NCBI GenBank assembly: GCA_013289065.1
Contig: JABDAP010000006.1
Span: 1-48,375, forward strand
DNA from: Bacteroidota bacterium
GTDB lineage: Bacteria > Bacteroidota > Bacteroidia > Chitinophagales > Chitinophagaceae
Direction: 5' to 3'
DNA length: 48,375 nt
Shown piece by piece: positions 1-6,752 of this stretch. Position numbers and translations under genes: made by a program. The notes under the pieces are model-generated. The model was not told the origin of the DNA. It ran no database searches and saw only the letters and a program-made list of their open reading frames with translations. Position 1 is the stretch's first letter. The number at the start of each line of letters is the position of its first letter.

Positions 1-720
1 ATGGACTCGGTGCTCCGTGCGCGTAAGGTGGATATCATCGATGAACATTTTTATGCTTCTCCCGAATGGTTCTATGCCAACAGCAAGCGGTACGACCAGT
101 ATGACCGCAAGGGCCCAAAAATATTCGTAGGCGAATATGCGGCACAGTCGGACGGCGTGGGATCGCTAAAAAATACAAACAATTTACAGTCGGCTTTATC
201 GGAAGCTGCATTTATGACGGGCATCGAAAGAAATGCAGATATCGTTTCGATGGCATCTTATGCGCCGCTCTTTGCGCATGTAAGCGGCTGGCAGTGGACG
301 CCGAACCTGATCTGGTTTGATAATGCAAGCTCATACAATACACCGAATTATTATGTGCAGCAGTTGTTTTCTTTAAATAAGGGAACGGGGATGGCTTCGG
401 TTTTATCAAATGGTAAAGCAATAGAGGGACAGGACAGTGTATGGGCCAGTGCGGTCACCGATCAATCAACTCATGAGATTATCATTAAACTGGTAAATGG
501 ATCGTCTGTGGTAAAACAAAAGAAAATGGAGATACCAGGATTGGAGACAATTACCGGAACGATCACCGGGATCTGGGGCGATCCGAAAACTGTCAATAGT
601 CTTTCTTCGCCTGCAACCATCGAACCGAAAACAAAAAATATTTACACTGACGCGAAAAATTTTGTGCTTGATCTGCCTGCTTATTCTTTTTCAGTAGTGC
701 GAATTAAAAATCAGCCCTGA
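1..720 (+). CDS. GH51-like alpha-L-arabinofuranosidase, C-terminal part (5' cut by window edge)
   Basis: The reading frame is open at the left edge, so position 1 is probably not the true start and about 239 C-terminal residues are visible. Residues 14-17 (DEHF) and the KIFVGEYA segment near residues 40-47 match the end of the catalytic barrel of GH51 arabinofuranosidases, where the Glu of this strand is the nucleophile. A beta-sandwich C-terminal domain follows (ASVLSNG, FVLDLPAYSFSVVRI). GH51 enzymes release terminal arabinose from arabinan, arabinoxylan or arabinogalactan and are usually exported in this phylum. The stop codon overlaps the next start as TGATG, which suggests coupling to the LytTR gene downstream. 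Family assignment rests on motif recognition only. Confidence 0.82.
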   Translation: MDSVLRARKVDIIDEHFYASPEWFYANSKRYDQYDRKGPKIFVGEYAAQSDGVGSLKNTNNLQSALSEAAFMTGIERNADIVSMASYAPLFAHVSGWQWTPNLIWFDNASSYNTPNYYVQQLFSLNKGTGMASVLSNGKAIEGQDSVWASAVTDQSTHEIIIKLVNGSSVVKQKKMEIPGLETITGTITGIWGDPKTVNSLSSPATIEPKTKNIYTDAKNFVLDLPAYSFSVVRIKNQP

Positions 721-1175
721 TGCGTGTCAATCGTGTTAATTCCGACTACCTGTTTGTCCGGGTGGATAAACATTATGTGCAGGTGGCGGTCAGTGATATC
801 CTGTATTGCCAGGGACGCAGAGGCGGGCATTGCCTGATCGTGACCCTGGAGAATACTTTCCTGGTGACCAACCCTTTGTCCGAAATAGAGAAGTACCTGC
901 CTGCGCATTTGTTTACGAGAATTCATAACTCGTTTATCGTATCCATTGCACGGATCAAACAGTTCGACCGTCATAAGGTAACGCTGCATCCGCCCGAAAG
1001 CCACTGGCGCAAGGGATATGCGTGGGTTACCGAGTTTCCTGTCGGCAGCAGACGGATCCACACCATGCGTGAACCGTTGATCCTGCTGATGGCCAAACGT
1101 GGTGGTGGTATTCAACGTTTACAAAAAGAACAGATGAAATGTAAACTGGAAGAGATGGAAATGGATTATACTTAA
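720..1175 (+). CDS. Stand-alone LytTR DNA-binding domain protein
   Basis: This is a 151-residue protein made almost entirely of a LytTR domain (residues about 8-105). It shows the family pattern of an early beta strand (YLFVRVDKHYVQV), the DILYCQG segment, and the IHNSFIVSIARIKQFDRHKVTL segment of the DNA-contacting half. There is no receiver domain, so it is not a classical phosphorylated regulator. The C-terminal tail (about 115-151) is charged and may be helical. The ATG overlaps the stop of the upstream GH51 gene by one base, implying co-transcription. The target is unknown; autoregulation or control of the neighbouring arabinofuranosidase is an inference from position. Confidence 0.8.
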   Translation: MRVNRVNSDYLFVRVDKHYVQVAVSDILYCQGRRGGHCLIVTLENTFLVTNPLSEIEKYLPAHLFTRIHNSFIVSIARIKQFDRHKVTLHPPESHWRKGYAWVTEFPVGSRRIHTMREPLILLMAKRGGGIQRLQKEQMKCKLEEMEMDYT

Positions 1176-1189
1176 TATTTTTTACCTGC

Positions 1190-1223
1190 AACCCCTTATC
1201 AGCTTCTTTATCCGCGTCTTTAT
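1190..1223 (+). promoter_or_regulatory. ECF-type promoter-like element, class I (CCCCTTAT-N15-CGTCTTTAT)
   Basis: CCCCTTAT lies at 1192-1199 and CGTCTT at 1215-1220, 15 bases apart, and the ATG of the small lipoprotein follows at 1250. The same two boxes with the same 15-base gap recur at 24259-24287 (before the GH78 gene) and 39786-39814. A CGTC-type -10 box is typical of ECF sigma factors. Promoter activity is inferred from this repetition. Confidence 0.5.
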
Positions 1224-1249
1224 AGATAAGAGAACCAGGAACACGAGCT

Positions 1250-1384
1250 ATGAGAATTGCCTGCATATTATTGCTATTGATTGTGCTTGCTTCCTGCGGA
1301 AGCCCTCATCAAAGAGTGCAAAAAACCGCCCTGATCAGCGGTGTATCCGTATTGGATGCAATCAACAAAATTCAAAGTGCATGA
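1250..1384 (+). CDS. Small putative lipoprotein (44 aa)
   Basis: An ATG-started 44-codon frame encodes a lipoprotein signal peptide: MRIAC, a run of four leucines, then a clear lipobox LASC with Cys at residue 16, followed by GSPHQRVQKTA. The mature part is only about 29 residues. It sits 30 bases after a class I ECF-like promoter element, and its end overlaps the next ATG as ATGA (1381-1384). It could be a real small lipoprotein translationally coupled to the next ORF, or the N-terminal part of a gene split by a frameshift at about 1381. No function is recognisable. Confidence 0.55.
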   Translation: MRIACILLLLIVLASCGSPHQRVQKTALISGVSVLDAINKIQSA

Positions 1385-1713
1385 TGCCGGTATTTTTCAA
1401 AATATTCTTCCTGTTTTTTTTACAGCAGGGCAAAGAAATGGTTATGCAGCCGGTGGAAGGAGTAGCTACCCGGCAGGTGATGGCTGCAAAAGAGCAGACC
1501 GATATAATGCTATCGGTGCAGGCAGAACCTGAGATGATGGAAACGGTGCTGGGTATTTGTTTGATGAGCGATCCCCGGTGTGAAATTAAAAGAGGGGAGC
1601 AGAAGCGGGTGTCTGTTTTTTTCAGCGGGATCAATGCACAAGACAGGAAAAGGATGATGCAACAGGTGGGGGCTCTCAGAACCCGTGCAAACATCGAGTG
1701 GACAGAGCAGTAA
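1381..1713 (+). CDS. Hypothetical protein with hydrophobic N-terminus (110 aa)
   Basis: I do not recognise this protein. Residues 1-14 are strongly hydrophobic (MMPVFFKIFFLFFL), which may be a weak signal peptide; an internal ATG at 1438 would remove that segment. The remainder is predicted soluble and contains DPRCEIKRGEQKRV followed by a helical basic region (DRKRMMQQVGALRTRANIEW). The start overlaps the stop of the upstream 44-aa lipoprotein (ATGA), so the two may be coupled, or they may be two halves of one frameshifted gene. A terminator-like hairpin follows at 1752. The C-terminal half loosely resembles the lipoprotein at 5396-5728, but this is not secure. Confidence 0.5.
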   Translation: MMPVFFKIFFLFFLQQGKEMVMQPVEGVATRQVMAAKEQTDIMLSVQAEPEMMETVLGICLMSDPRCEIKRGEQKRVSVFFSGINAQDRKRMMQQVGALRTRANIEWTEQ

Positions 1714-1751
1714 TTTTTTCTCATAGCGCAGTTATTTAGAAATTAAGCCGC

Positions 1752-1785
1752 GGCCCTTTAGTTTTTACTTACGGGGCCTTTTTTT
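1752..1785 (+). terminator. Rho-independent terminator-like hairpin
   Basis: GGCCC at 1752-1756 can pair with GGGCC at 1774-1778 across a 17-base loop, and seven T residues follow (1779-1785). It lies about 40 bases after the 110-aa ORF and would end the transcript that starts near 1225. Confidence 0.55.
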
Positions 1786-1891
1786 AAAACTGAAATTGTT
1801 ATCATGCGACCCGATTTCGCACATAAAATATTTAACGATCAGCGCAGCCGCCACATCCTGCTGGTACTGGCAGTGACAGCATATGGCTATG

Positions 1892-1953
1892 GCTTTTGAT
1901 TTTATATTTCTCCTTTTCTTTTCCTTTTCCTCCTCCTTATTAAAATCAAAAGC
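1892..1953 (+). promoter_or_regulatory. 13-bp perfect inverted repeat with polypyrimidine loop before the threonine dehydrogenase start
   Basis: GCTTTTGATTTTA (1892-1904) is exactly complementary to TAAAATCAAAAGC (1941-1953). The 36-base loop contains an uninterrupted pyrimidine run of 32 bases (1907-1938). The right arm ends two bases before the ATG at 1956, so folding would place the start codon at the foot of a stem. A role in translation control is inferred; it could instead act at the DNA level. Confidence 0.55.
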
Positions 1954-1955
1954 GG

Positions 1956-2921
1956 ATGCAATCCCGCACAAAAAAAATACTGGTTATCGGCGCTTCCGGG
2001 CAGATCGGAATGGAGCTTACTATTGCGCTGCGCGTAAAGTTTGGTAATGACTGCGTGGTCGCTGCAGATGTAATGGCCGAGCCATCGCAGTTACAGGGAA
2101 CGGGCGTTTGGGAAGAATTAAATGTTTTATCTGCAAGCGGGCTGCAGAGGATGGCCATTAAACACGCCGTCACTGAAATTTACCTCCTGGTGGAAATGCT
2201 ATCTGTAACAGCAGAACGTGATGCGCAAAACGCATGGCAACTTAACATACAGGGCCTGCTGAATGTCCTGGAAGTGGCGCGTGAAGAACAAATCAAAGTT
2301 TTCTGGCCCAGCAGTATCGCAGCCAGGGCACCTGCTTCCACGGTGTATGGCCTTTCAAAATATACGGGTGAATGCTGGTGTCATCATTACCATGAAAAAT
2401 ATGGAGTTGATGTACGGTCTGTCCGTTATCCCGCATTCATTTCTCCTGCTGCCAAACCGGGCGGCGTGGGAATTGATTATGTAACAGGTATGTTTCACGC
2501 GGCACTCGACAAAAAAGTGTATGAATGTTTTTTACAGGCGGACACGATCCTCCCAATGATCTATATGCCGGATGCGGTACGCGCGGCTGTCATGCTGATG
2601 GAGGCGCCCGGTGAAAATATTCTTAGACAAACGAGTTATGCTATTGCGGCTCTACGTTTTACACCTGCCGAATTGTTTCAAAAGATCAGGGCCTGTTGCC
2701 CGGATTTTAGCATCACCTATCAACCGGACCATCGTCAAAAGATCGCGGATAGCTGGCAGGAATCAATAAGTGAAATTGAAAACGGGCAGGAAGCAGCGGG
2801 GGACTGGGGTTGGAAAGCCATGTATCAATTGCCGTGGATCGTAAAAGAGATGCTGGAAAAAATTAAAGGACAAAAGCTGAACACAAATATCCGTAAACTC
2901 GAAACCATGGGCATACTGTAA
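1956..2921 (+). CDS. tdh: L-threonine 3-dehydrogenase, short-chain/epimerase type
   Basis: This predicted cytoplasmic NAD-dependent enzyme would oxidise L-threonine to 2-amino-3-ketobutyrate. The N-terminal Rossmann motif is KILVIGASGQIGMEL (residues 7-21). The catalytic YxxxK lies in VYGLSKYTGE, with the preceding WPSSIA Ser region. The C-terminal half carries signatures specific to the SDR-type threonine dehydrogenases of Bacteroidota rather than general epimerases: GIDYVTGMFHAAL, CFLQADTILPMIYMPDA, FTPAELFQKI and the end segment IADSWQESI with DWGWK. The length of 321 residues fits that family. The start is preceded by a stem-loop (1892-1953), and there is no obvious purine-rich ribosome-binding site, as is common in this phylum. 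The next gene begins five bases after the stop. Confidence 0.88.
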   Translation: MQSRTKKILVIGASGQIGMELTIALRVKFGNDCVVAADVMAEPSQLQGTGVWEELNVLSASGLQRMAIKHAVTEIYLLVEMLSVTAERDAQNAWQLNIQGLLNVLEVAREEQIKVFWPSSIAARAPASTVYGLSKYTGECWCHHYHEKYGVDVRSVRYPAFISPAAKPGGVGIDYVTGMFHAALDKKVYECFLQADTILPMIYMPDAVRAAVMLMEAPGENILRQTSYAIAALRFTPAELFQKIRACCPDFSITYQPDHRQKIADSWQESISEIENGQEAAGDWGWKAMYQLPWIVKEMLEKIKGQKLNTNIRKLETMGIL

Positions 2922-2926
2922 TTACC

Positions 2927-3604
2927 ATGAACATCCTGATCATAGATGATAATACTAAGACGACCAATGCGCTTCAGCAGTTGCTGCAGGCGCACCAGGA
3001 TGTGGGGCAGGTGCATAAGGCATTGCTGCCTTACATGGTGCGTTCTTTACTGGCCTGTGAAAGGATTGATATTATATTCATCAGGATACGGCTTTGGGAC
3101 TACCGGCAATTTGAAAATACCGAACAAAGGCCCGTGATCGTTTTTTTAAGTGGCGGAAAGGATAAGCTTACCAGCCAGGCAGGCAGGACCGCTCATTATG
3201 CATTACGGGAACCATACGATGCGGTGCAGGTGTCTGAGCTGTTACAAAAAATAACTCGGGAAAAATTTATTGAACGCCCCCATTTTTTGTTCCTGCGTTA
3301 CGAGGGGCGGTTTCATAAAATACCATTTGATGATATCTGCCTGGTTGAAAAAAAAGAAAAAAATTACGTTAAGTTTTACTTCAAAGATTCCGCTCAATTG
3401 ATGCCGGGAACTTTAACTGCGTGGTTACAGAAATTACCGAAAGGCAAATTCATCCGCGTATCGGATACGCTTGTTTTGCCTGCGGAAGAAATGCAGAAGA
3501 TCAAGGGTGATGAATATGCATACAAAGGAAGAACGATCAAGCTGACGTTCCGGTTTGCAACCGGTGCAAGAAATGAAACAGACTATTGGCCCGATGGGCT
3601 ATGA
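2927..3604 (+). CDS. LytTR-family regulator with degenerate receiver domain
   Basis: The N-terminal receiver-like domain (about 1-110) keeps the acidic pair in LIIDDN (D7, D8). The phospho-acceptor position, normally Asp in a hydrophobic-D-x-x-x-P context, is Arg (R53 in IIFIRIRLWD). A LytTR DNA-binding domain follows (about 120-215: FLFLRYEGRFHKIPFDDICLV, FIRVSDTLVLP). It is therefore probably not controlled by ordinary phosphorylation. No histidine kinase is adjacent. It lies five bases after the threonine dehydrogenase gene and just before panD, and may share their transcript. Targets are unknown. Confidence 0.78.
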   Translation: MNILIIDDNTKTTNALQQLLQAHQDVGQVHKALLPYMVRSLLACERIDIIFIRIRLWDYRQFENTEQRPVIVFLSGGKDKLTSQAGRTAHYALREPYDAVQVSELLQKITREKFIERPHFLFLRYEGRFHKIPFDDICLVEKKEKNYVKFYFKDSAQLMPGTLTAWLQKLPKGKFIRVSDTLVLPAEEMQKIKGDEYAYKGRTIKLTFRFATGARNETDYWPDGL

Positions 3605-3714
3605 ATCGGTATAAATTTTTCTCATGTTCGTTGGTTTTTGAAAAAACGAATATCCCGGACTTGTTTTTACTCGACCGGTTTTTTTTAAAATCGATGAAAC
3701 AAAATGAACAAAGC

Positions 3715-4077
3715 ATGCAGGTTGAATTATTAAAAGCCAAGATCCATGGGATCAAAGTGACAGAAGCAAATGTTGCGTACCGCGGCAGTTTGACCATGGA
3801 TGAAATGCTGATGGATGCAGCGGATATGCTGGAGTATGAAAAAGTGCTGGTGGTGAATAACACCAATGGTGAAAGGCTGGAGACCTATCTCATCAGGGGT
3901 GCGAAGGACAGCGGTGTGTGCTGTTTGAACGGGGCTGCAGCGTACAAAGGAAAAGAGGGGGATGAGCTGATCGTGATGGCATTCACGCGGATGAGCACTG
4001 CGGCGGCGCAGGTGTATAAACCGAAGCGTGTGTTTATCAAACACGGAAATAAAATTGATCATATTCAACCGGATTAA
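3715..4077 (+). CDS. panD: Aspartate 1-decarboxylase precursor
   Basis: PanD converts L-aspartate to beta-alanine for pantothenate and CoA synthesis. The chosen start gives MQVELLKAKIHGIKVTEA and places the self-cleavage site Gly24-Ser25 (YRGSLTMDE) at the canonical position; the Ser becomes the catalytic pyruvoyl group. Further family motifs are NNTNGERLETYLIRG and GVCCLNGAAAYKGKEGDELIVM. The length of 120 residues is typical. The frame is open further upstream (ATGs at 3694 and 3586), but those add an unconserved hydrophobic leader. The C-terminal tail after KRVFIKHGNK is slightly long. The gene follows the REC-LytTR gene in the same direction. Confidence 0.92.
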   Translation: MQVELLKAKIHGIKVTEANVAYRGSLTMDEMLMDAADMLEYEKVLVVNNTNGERLETYLIRGAKDSGVCCLNGAAAYKGKEGDELIVMAFTRMSTAAAQVYKPKRVFIKHGNKIDHIQPD

Positions 4078-4113
4078 AGATGGTTTTTTCATGTACAGTT
4101 GACGGCAAAGCAA

Positions 4114-4180
4114 GCCGGTACCAATGCCTGCAGCAGCTCAGCCCTGTTGCAGGCGGGCCGGTAAAAAGAAGTTTTTTTTC
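4114..4180 (+). terminator. Terminator-like hairpin after panD
   Basis: GCCTGCA (4126-4132) pairs with TGCAGGC (4148-4154), with possible outer CCGG/CCGG pairing (4115-4118 with 4158-4161). A run of eight T residues begins about ten bases after the stem. The T-run offset makes this a moderate call. Confidence 0.35.
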
Positions 4181-4233
4181 ATCATGTATAGTTTTTAGTT
4201 ACTAAGCAATGGGAATTTTTTCTGATTTTCTCA

Positions 4234-4249
4234 TCCCGAGTAATCGGGA
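4234..4249 (+). repeat. Short perfect hairpin TCCCGA-GTAA-TCGGGA
   Basis: This is a six-base perfect stem with a four-base loop in the spacer before the RteC-like gene. Similar TCCCGA/TCGGGA palindromes are common between genes in this phylum. No specific role is evident, and the rest of the 4181-4312 spacer shows nothing else convincing. Confidence 0.35.
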
Positions 4250-4312
4250 CAAGTTGCTTGGCGGTGCATTTCTATGCACTGCATTTTTATAACATCAATA
4301 AACCCTTGCCTT

Positions 4313-4894
4313 ATGTCCCAGGAATTCCGCCCGGCCTGCGAACTTCTTCACCAGCAATTGCTGGCTGCGCTCAAAGATATTTGTGAGCAGGGGGTCAAGG
4401 ACCTGGACAAGCTGCTGACGGCCGCTGTCTTTACTATAGAAGAATACCTGGAAAAATTATATGCGCTTATTCCACCGGACGGTTTTACTGCCCCGGATGA
4501 AGAGATCTGGTTCTTCAAGCACATGAAACCTTTGTTCACCGCAGAACGTGAGTTCCACCAGCGGTTGTATCATGCGCATGTTTTTGAGAGTGATATTCAT
4601 TTCTGGCAACGCGAACAGGACCGGATGGAAAAAATATTATCGGAGCACCGTGATTTTGTGCATTATTATCACAACGGTGAAACGCTCTATGATTACCCTT
4701 GGTTCGCCAGGGGCAGGGCGCCCATGCCCACTTCACTTTGCGTTCATCCGTGGGAAACCAATCCATGGCATACGAGTGCAAAGGATAGCTGGGTCGGCGG
4801 GTTGATAGCGGTAGAAAGATACCGGGACTGGCTGAAGGAAAGAATAGCCAGGCGTGTTGCTAATAAAGAGACAGATGAAAATGGAGCATCTTAA
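4313..4894 (+). CDS. RteC-like protein
   Basis: This 193-residue protein carries the hallmarks of the RteC family. They are an acidic helical N-terminus, the segment EEIWFFKHMKPLFTAE about mid-protein, then FVHYYHNGETLYDYPWFARG, and a C-terminal TSAKDSWVGGLIAVERYRDWL block. RteC was first described as a regulator of tetracycline-inducible excision in Bacteroides conjugative transposons, but homologues are widespread outside such elements. The start ATG at 4313 (MSQEFRP) is preferred over an upstream ATG at 4274, whose extra 13 residues look unrelated. The end overlaps the next ORF by 20 bases. No integrase or mobilisation gene is nearby, so an active element is not supported. Confidence 0.68.
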   Translation: MSQEFRPACELLHQQLLAALKDICEQGVKDLDKLLTAAVFTIEEYLEKLYALIPPDGFTAPDEEIWFFKHMKPLFTAEREFHQRLYHAHVFESDIHFWQREQDRMEKILSEHRDFVHYYHNGETLYDYPWFARGRAPMPTSLCVHPWETNPWHTSAKDSWVGGLIAVERYRDWLKERIARRVANKETDENGAS

Positions 4895-5351
4895 AAAACA
4901 ATATCACTGGCTCTTTTCCACTAACGCGATGCTGAAAGTAGACGAGGGCTGGACCTGGCTGGTATCGGGGCTGTGCCAGGCACTGGAGGAACATGAAAAA
5001 GAGGACCTGAACGAACCGGTAAAAATAACCGGTGTGGGTCAAAGCTTTGGCGCCCTGTCCATCAAATTTACCGGCGGCGGCCATACGACAGAACTAATGA
5101 TCCATGCTGTGGAACTCATCAGCCACCAGGTCTGCCAGCTTTGTGCGTCAACCGAGGAAGCCGGCAGCACATTCGGCCCTTTTATTTTTACCGTATGCAA
5201 ACAATGCTGGAGCGAAGATGAAAAATACCATGTGCACCTGTTCAACCCGAACCGGTTCAGCGAAACGGCCGCGACCAAAATAGAAGCCGGGTTACTGGTG
5301 ATGCCGGAGGGATGGTTCAAAAAACGATTGGGCAGACTGGTCAATCAATAG
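4875..5351 (+). CDS. Hypothetical protein with two CxxC pairs (possible zinc ribbon)
   Basis: I do not recognise the family. The 158-residue soluble protein has two CxxC pairs, CQLC and CKQC, separated by about 20 residues, a spacing compatible with a zinc ribbon or other metal site. A glycine-rich region (KFTGGGHTTELMIHAVELI) precedes them, and the C-terminus is basic (WFKKRLGRL). The start at 4875 overlaps the end of the RteC-like gene by 20 bases, suggesting translational coupling and a shared role. The zinc-binding suggestion rests only on the cysteine spacing. Confidence 0.6.
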   Translation: MKMEHLKKQYHWLFSTNAMLKVDEGWTWLVSGLCQALEEHEKEDLNEPVKITGVGQSFGALSIKFTGGGHTTELMIHAVELISHQVCQLCASTEEAGSTFGPFIFTVCKQCWSEDEKYHVHLFNPNRFSETAATKIEAGLLVMPEGWFKKRLGRLVNQ

Positions 5352-5395
5352 CGCTTATCCTGTGAACAGCCTCATTAACCAATTCAATTGGCCCT

Positions 5396-5728
5396 ATGAG
5401 ACACTGTTTAATGTTTTTGTTGCCGGTGGTAGTGCTGCTGCTTGTGATAGGCAGTTGCCGGGCACCGTTACACAAAGAGTTCGTGCAGACAGGCCCGTTC
5501 ATGCTGCATGTATGGATCTATTACGGAGAGGACCCTGCTGCGTTGCGACGGGTGGTGGATTCATCGCATTGCAGGTACAGTGCCGCTTCGGTCCATGAAA
5601 ACGATGGATTTACCCGGATGGATTTTTGTTTCAGGCCCGATCCATCCAGCAAGCAACTGGAGATATTGTTTAAAAGACTGAACTGCTATAAAGGGATGCG
5701 CTCTTTTGCGACGACACGCGGGAGATAA
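5396..5728 (+). CDS. Small putative lipoprotein (110 aa)
   Basis: The N-terminus is a lipoprotein signal: MRHCLMFLLPVVVLLLVIGSC, with a lipobox ending at Cys21. The mature protein of about 90 residues contains two Cys (SSHCRYS, RMDFCFRP) and one near the end (LNCYKG). An alternative start is the ATG at 5411. There is no recognisable domain. It lies 44 bases after the CxxC protein and 20 bases before the next small ORF, so the group 4313-5952 could be one operon. Confidence 0.55.
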   Translation: MRHCLMFLLPVVVLLLVIGSCRAPLHKEFVQTGPFMLHVWIYYGEDPAALRRVVDSSHCRYSAASVHENDGFTRMDFCFRPDPSSKQLEILFKRLNCYKGMRSFATTRGR

Positions 5729-5748
5729 GAAATACAAATCAATTGAAC

Positions 5749-5952
5749 ATGGGCTTTGAACACATGCCAGGCGCAAAAGTCATTATCCTGAACGGTGATT
5801 TCCAACCCGTGGGGGAGGTGGAGATCTATTGTTACCATGATAAAGACAAAAGGTACAGCGTCTGGTGGACCTACCCGCAAACAGGTGGAAGAGAGCTGAT
5901 CAAAGTGCCCGAATGGCGCTTGATCAAAAAGAAAAAGCATGCCTTATTTTAA
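5749..5952 (+). CDS. Small hypothetical protein (67 aa)
   Basis: The frame starts at ATG 5749. The sequence KVIILNGDFQPVGEVEIYCYHDKDKRY followed by VWWTYPQTGGRELIKVPEWRLIKKKK reads like a small all-beta, KOW- or SH3-like fold ending in a basic tail. It has no signal peptide and may be cytoplasmic. No functional assignment is possible. It is the last gene before the 176-base spacer leading to the ECF sigma operon. Confidence 0.5.
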   Translation: MGFEHMPGAKVIILNGDFQPVGEVEIYCYHDKDKRYSVWWTYPQTGGRELIKVPEWRLIKKKKHALF

Positions 5953-6128
5953 CTAAGTTTCCAGGCCGTTTAGTTTAATATAAATTTAAACATCTATACA
6001 TCTTCCTGTCGTTTTTGCTATATAAAAATATGTAGTTTTACAGGTAACAGACTGTCCAAGGTAAAGCAGCAAAATATCCTGCCTGGGTGTCCATCAATCG
6101 TTTATCGTTTCATTAATCCCCCGGGCCC

Positions 6129-6752
6129 TTGCACCCTGAAACTGACCATACTACTGATCATATCACTGCTTATGACGAAGCAGCTGTGCTGTCTAAAACG
6201 GCCGCAGGCGATGAGGTGGCTTTCGGCAGGCTCATGCAACGCTACTGGCAGAATATCTACCTGCATGTTCTCACGTATTTAAAAAGATCGGAGACGGCCG
6301 AAGAGGTCACGCAAGACATTTTTATACAGGTCTGGAAGATTCGCGCGGAACTCACTAAACTCAACAGCTTCGAGAGTTATCTCTATACCATGACGCGCAA
6401 CCGCACGATCACGGAGCTGCGTAAAAAAAGAGAACTTGCCAAAGAAGAAACCACGGATGATATCGCCGCCGAATGGCTGGCACCTGATGGACAATTGACT
6501 TACAAAGAAATGTATGAGTCGCTGATGCGGGGTGTGGCGAAAATGCCGCAGCGCAGGCGTGAAGTGTTTACCTTGAGCCGGCTGGAAGGGTTTACCCACA
6601 ACGAGATTGCGGAGAAACTCGGAATCTCCAGGCATACGGTGAACGAATACATCATCGATGCCATGAATTTTCTGCGCACCTGGATGCGCAACCATACTAA
6701 CGATAGTTTTTTACTTTCCGCAATCATCGCGCTGATCCTGTATGAATCCTGA
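6129..6752 (+). CDS. ECF RNA polymerase sigma factor 1 of locus A
   Basis: Sigma-70 region 2 spans about residues 27-97 (AFGRLMQRYWQNIY, AEEVTQDIFIQVWKIR, FESYLYTMTRNRTITEL). Region 4 spans about 130-188 (MPQRRREVFTLSRLEGFTHNEIAEKLGISRHTVNEYI). The predicted start is TTG at 6129, because no ATG lies before the conserved core. The C-terminus ends in a hydrophobic stretch (SFLLSAIIALIL), a trait shared with two other sigma factors here. Its last 11 bases overlap the next sigma gene, a paralog. The cognate anti-sigma should be the FecR gene at 8931. A possible promoter (TTTG at 6014, TAGTTTTA at 6033) has short spacing and is not secure. Confidence 0.87.
   Translation: MHPETDHTTDHITAYDEAAVLSKTAAGDEVAFGRLMQRYWQNIYLHVLTYLKRSETAEEVTQDIFIQVWKIRAELTKLNSFESYLYTMTRNRTITELRKKRELAKEETTDDIAAEWLAPDGQLTYKEMYESLMRGVAKMPQRRREVFTLSRLEGFTHNEIAEKLGISRHTVNEYIIDAMNFLRTWMRNHTNDSFLLSAIIALILYES

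Noticed and set aside
4313-4894. RteC-like gene as evidence for a conjugative transposon
   Set aside because: No integrase, mobilisation or tra cluster is adjacent, and RteC-like proteins are widespread outside elements. The TraO-like gene is 39 kb away and isolated.
5362-5598. A 78-aa ORF overlapping the small lipoprotein
   Set aside because: It overlaps the lipoprotein frame, which has a clear signal peptide, and its own composition is not protein-like.
6012-6040. TTTG / TAGTTTTA promoter before the tandem sigma genes
   Set aside because: The spacing of 15 bases is short and the last base of the -7 box is wrong, so it is not listed as a feature.
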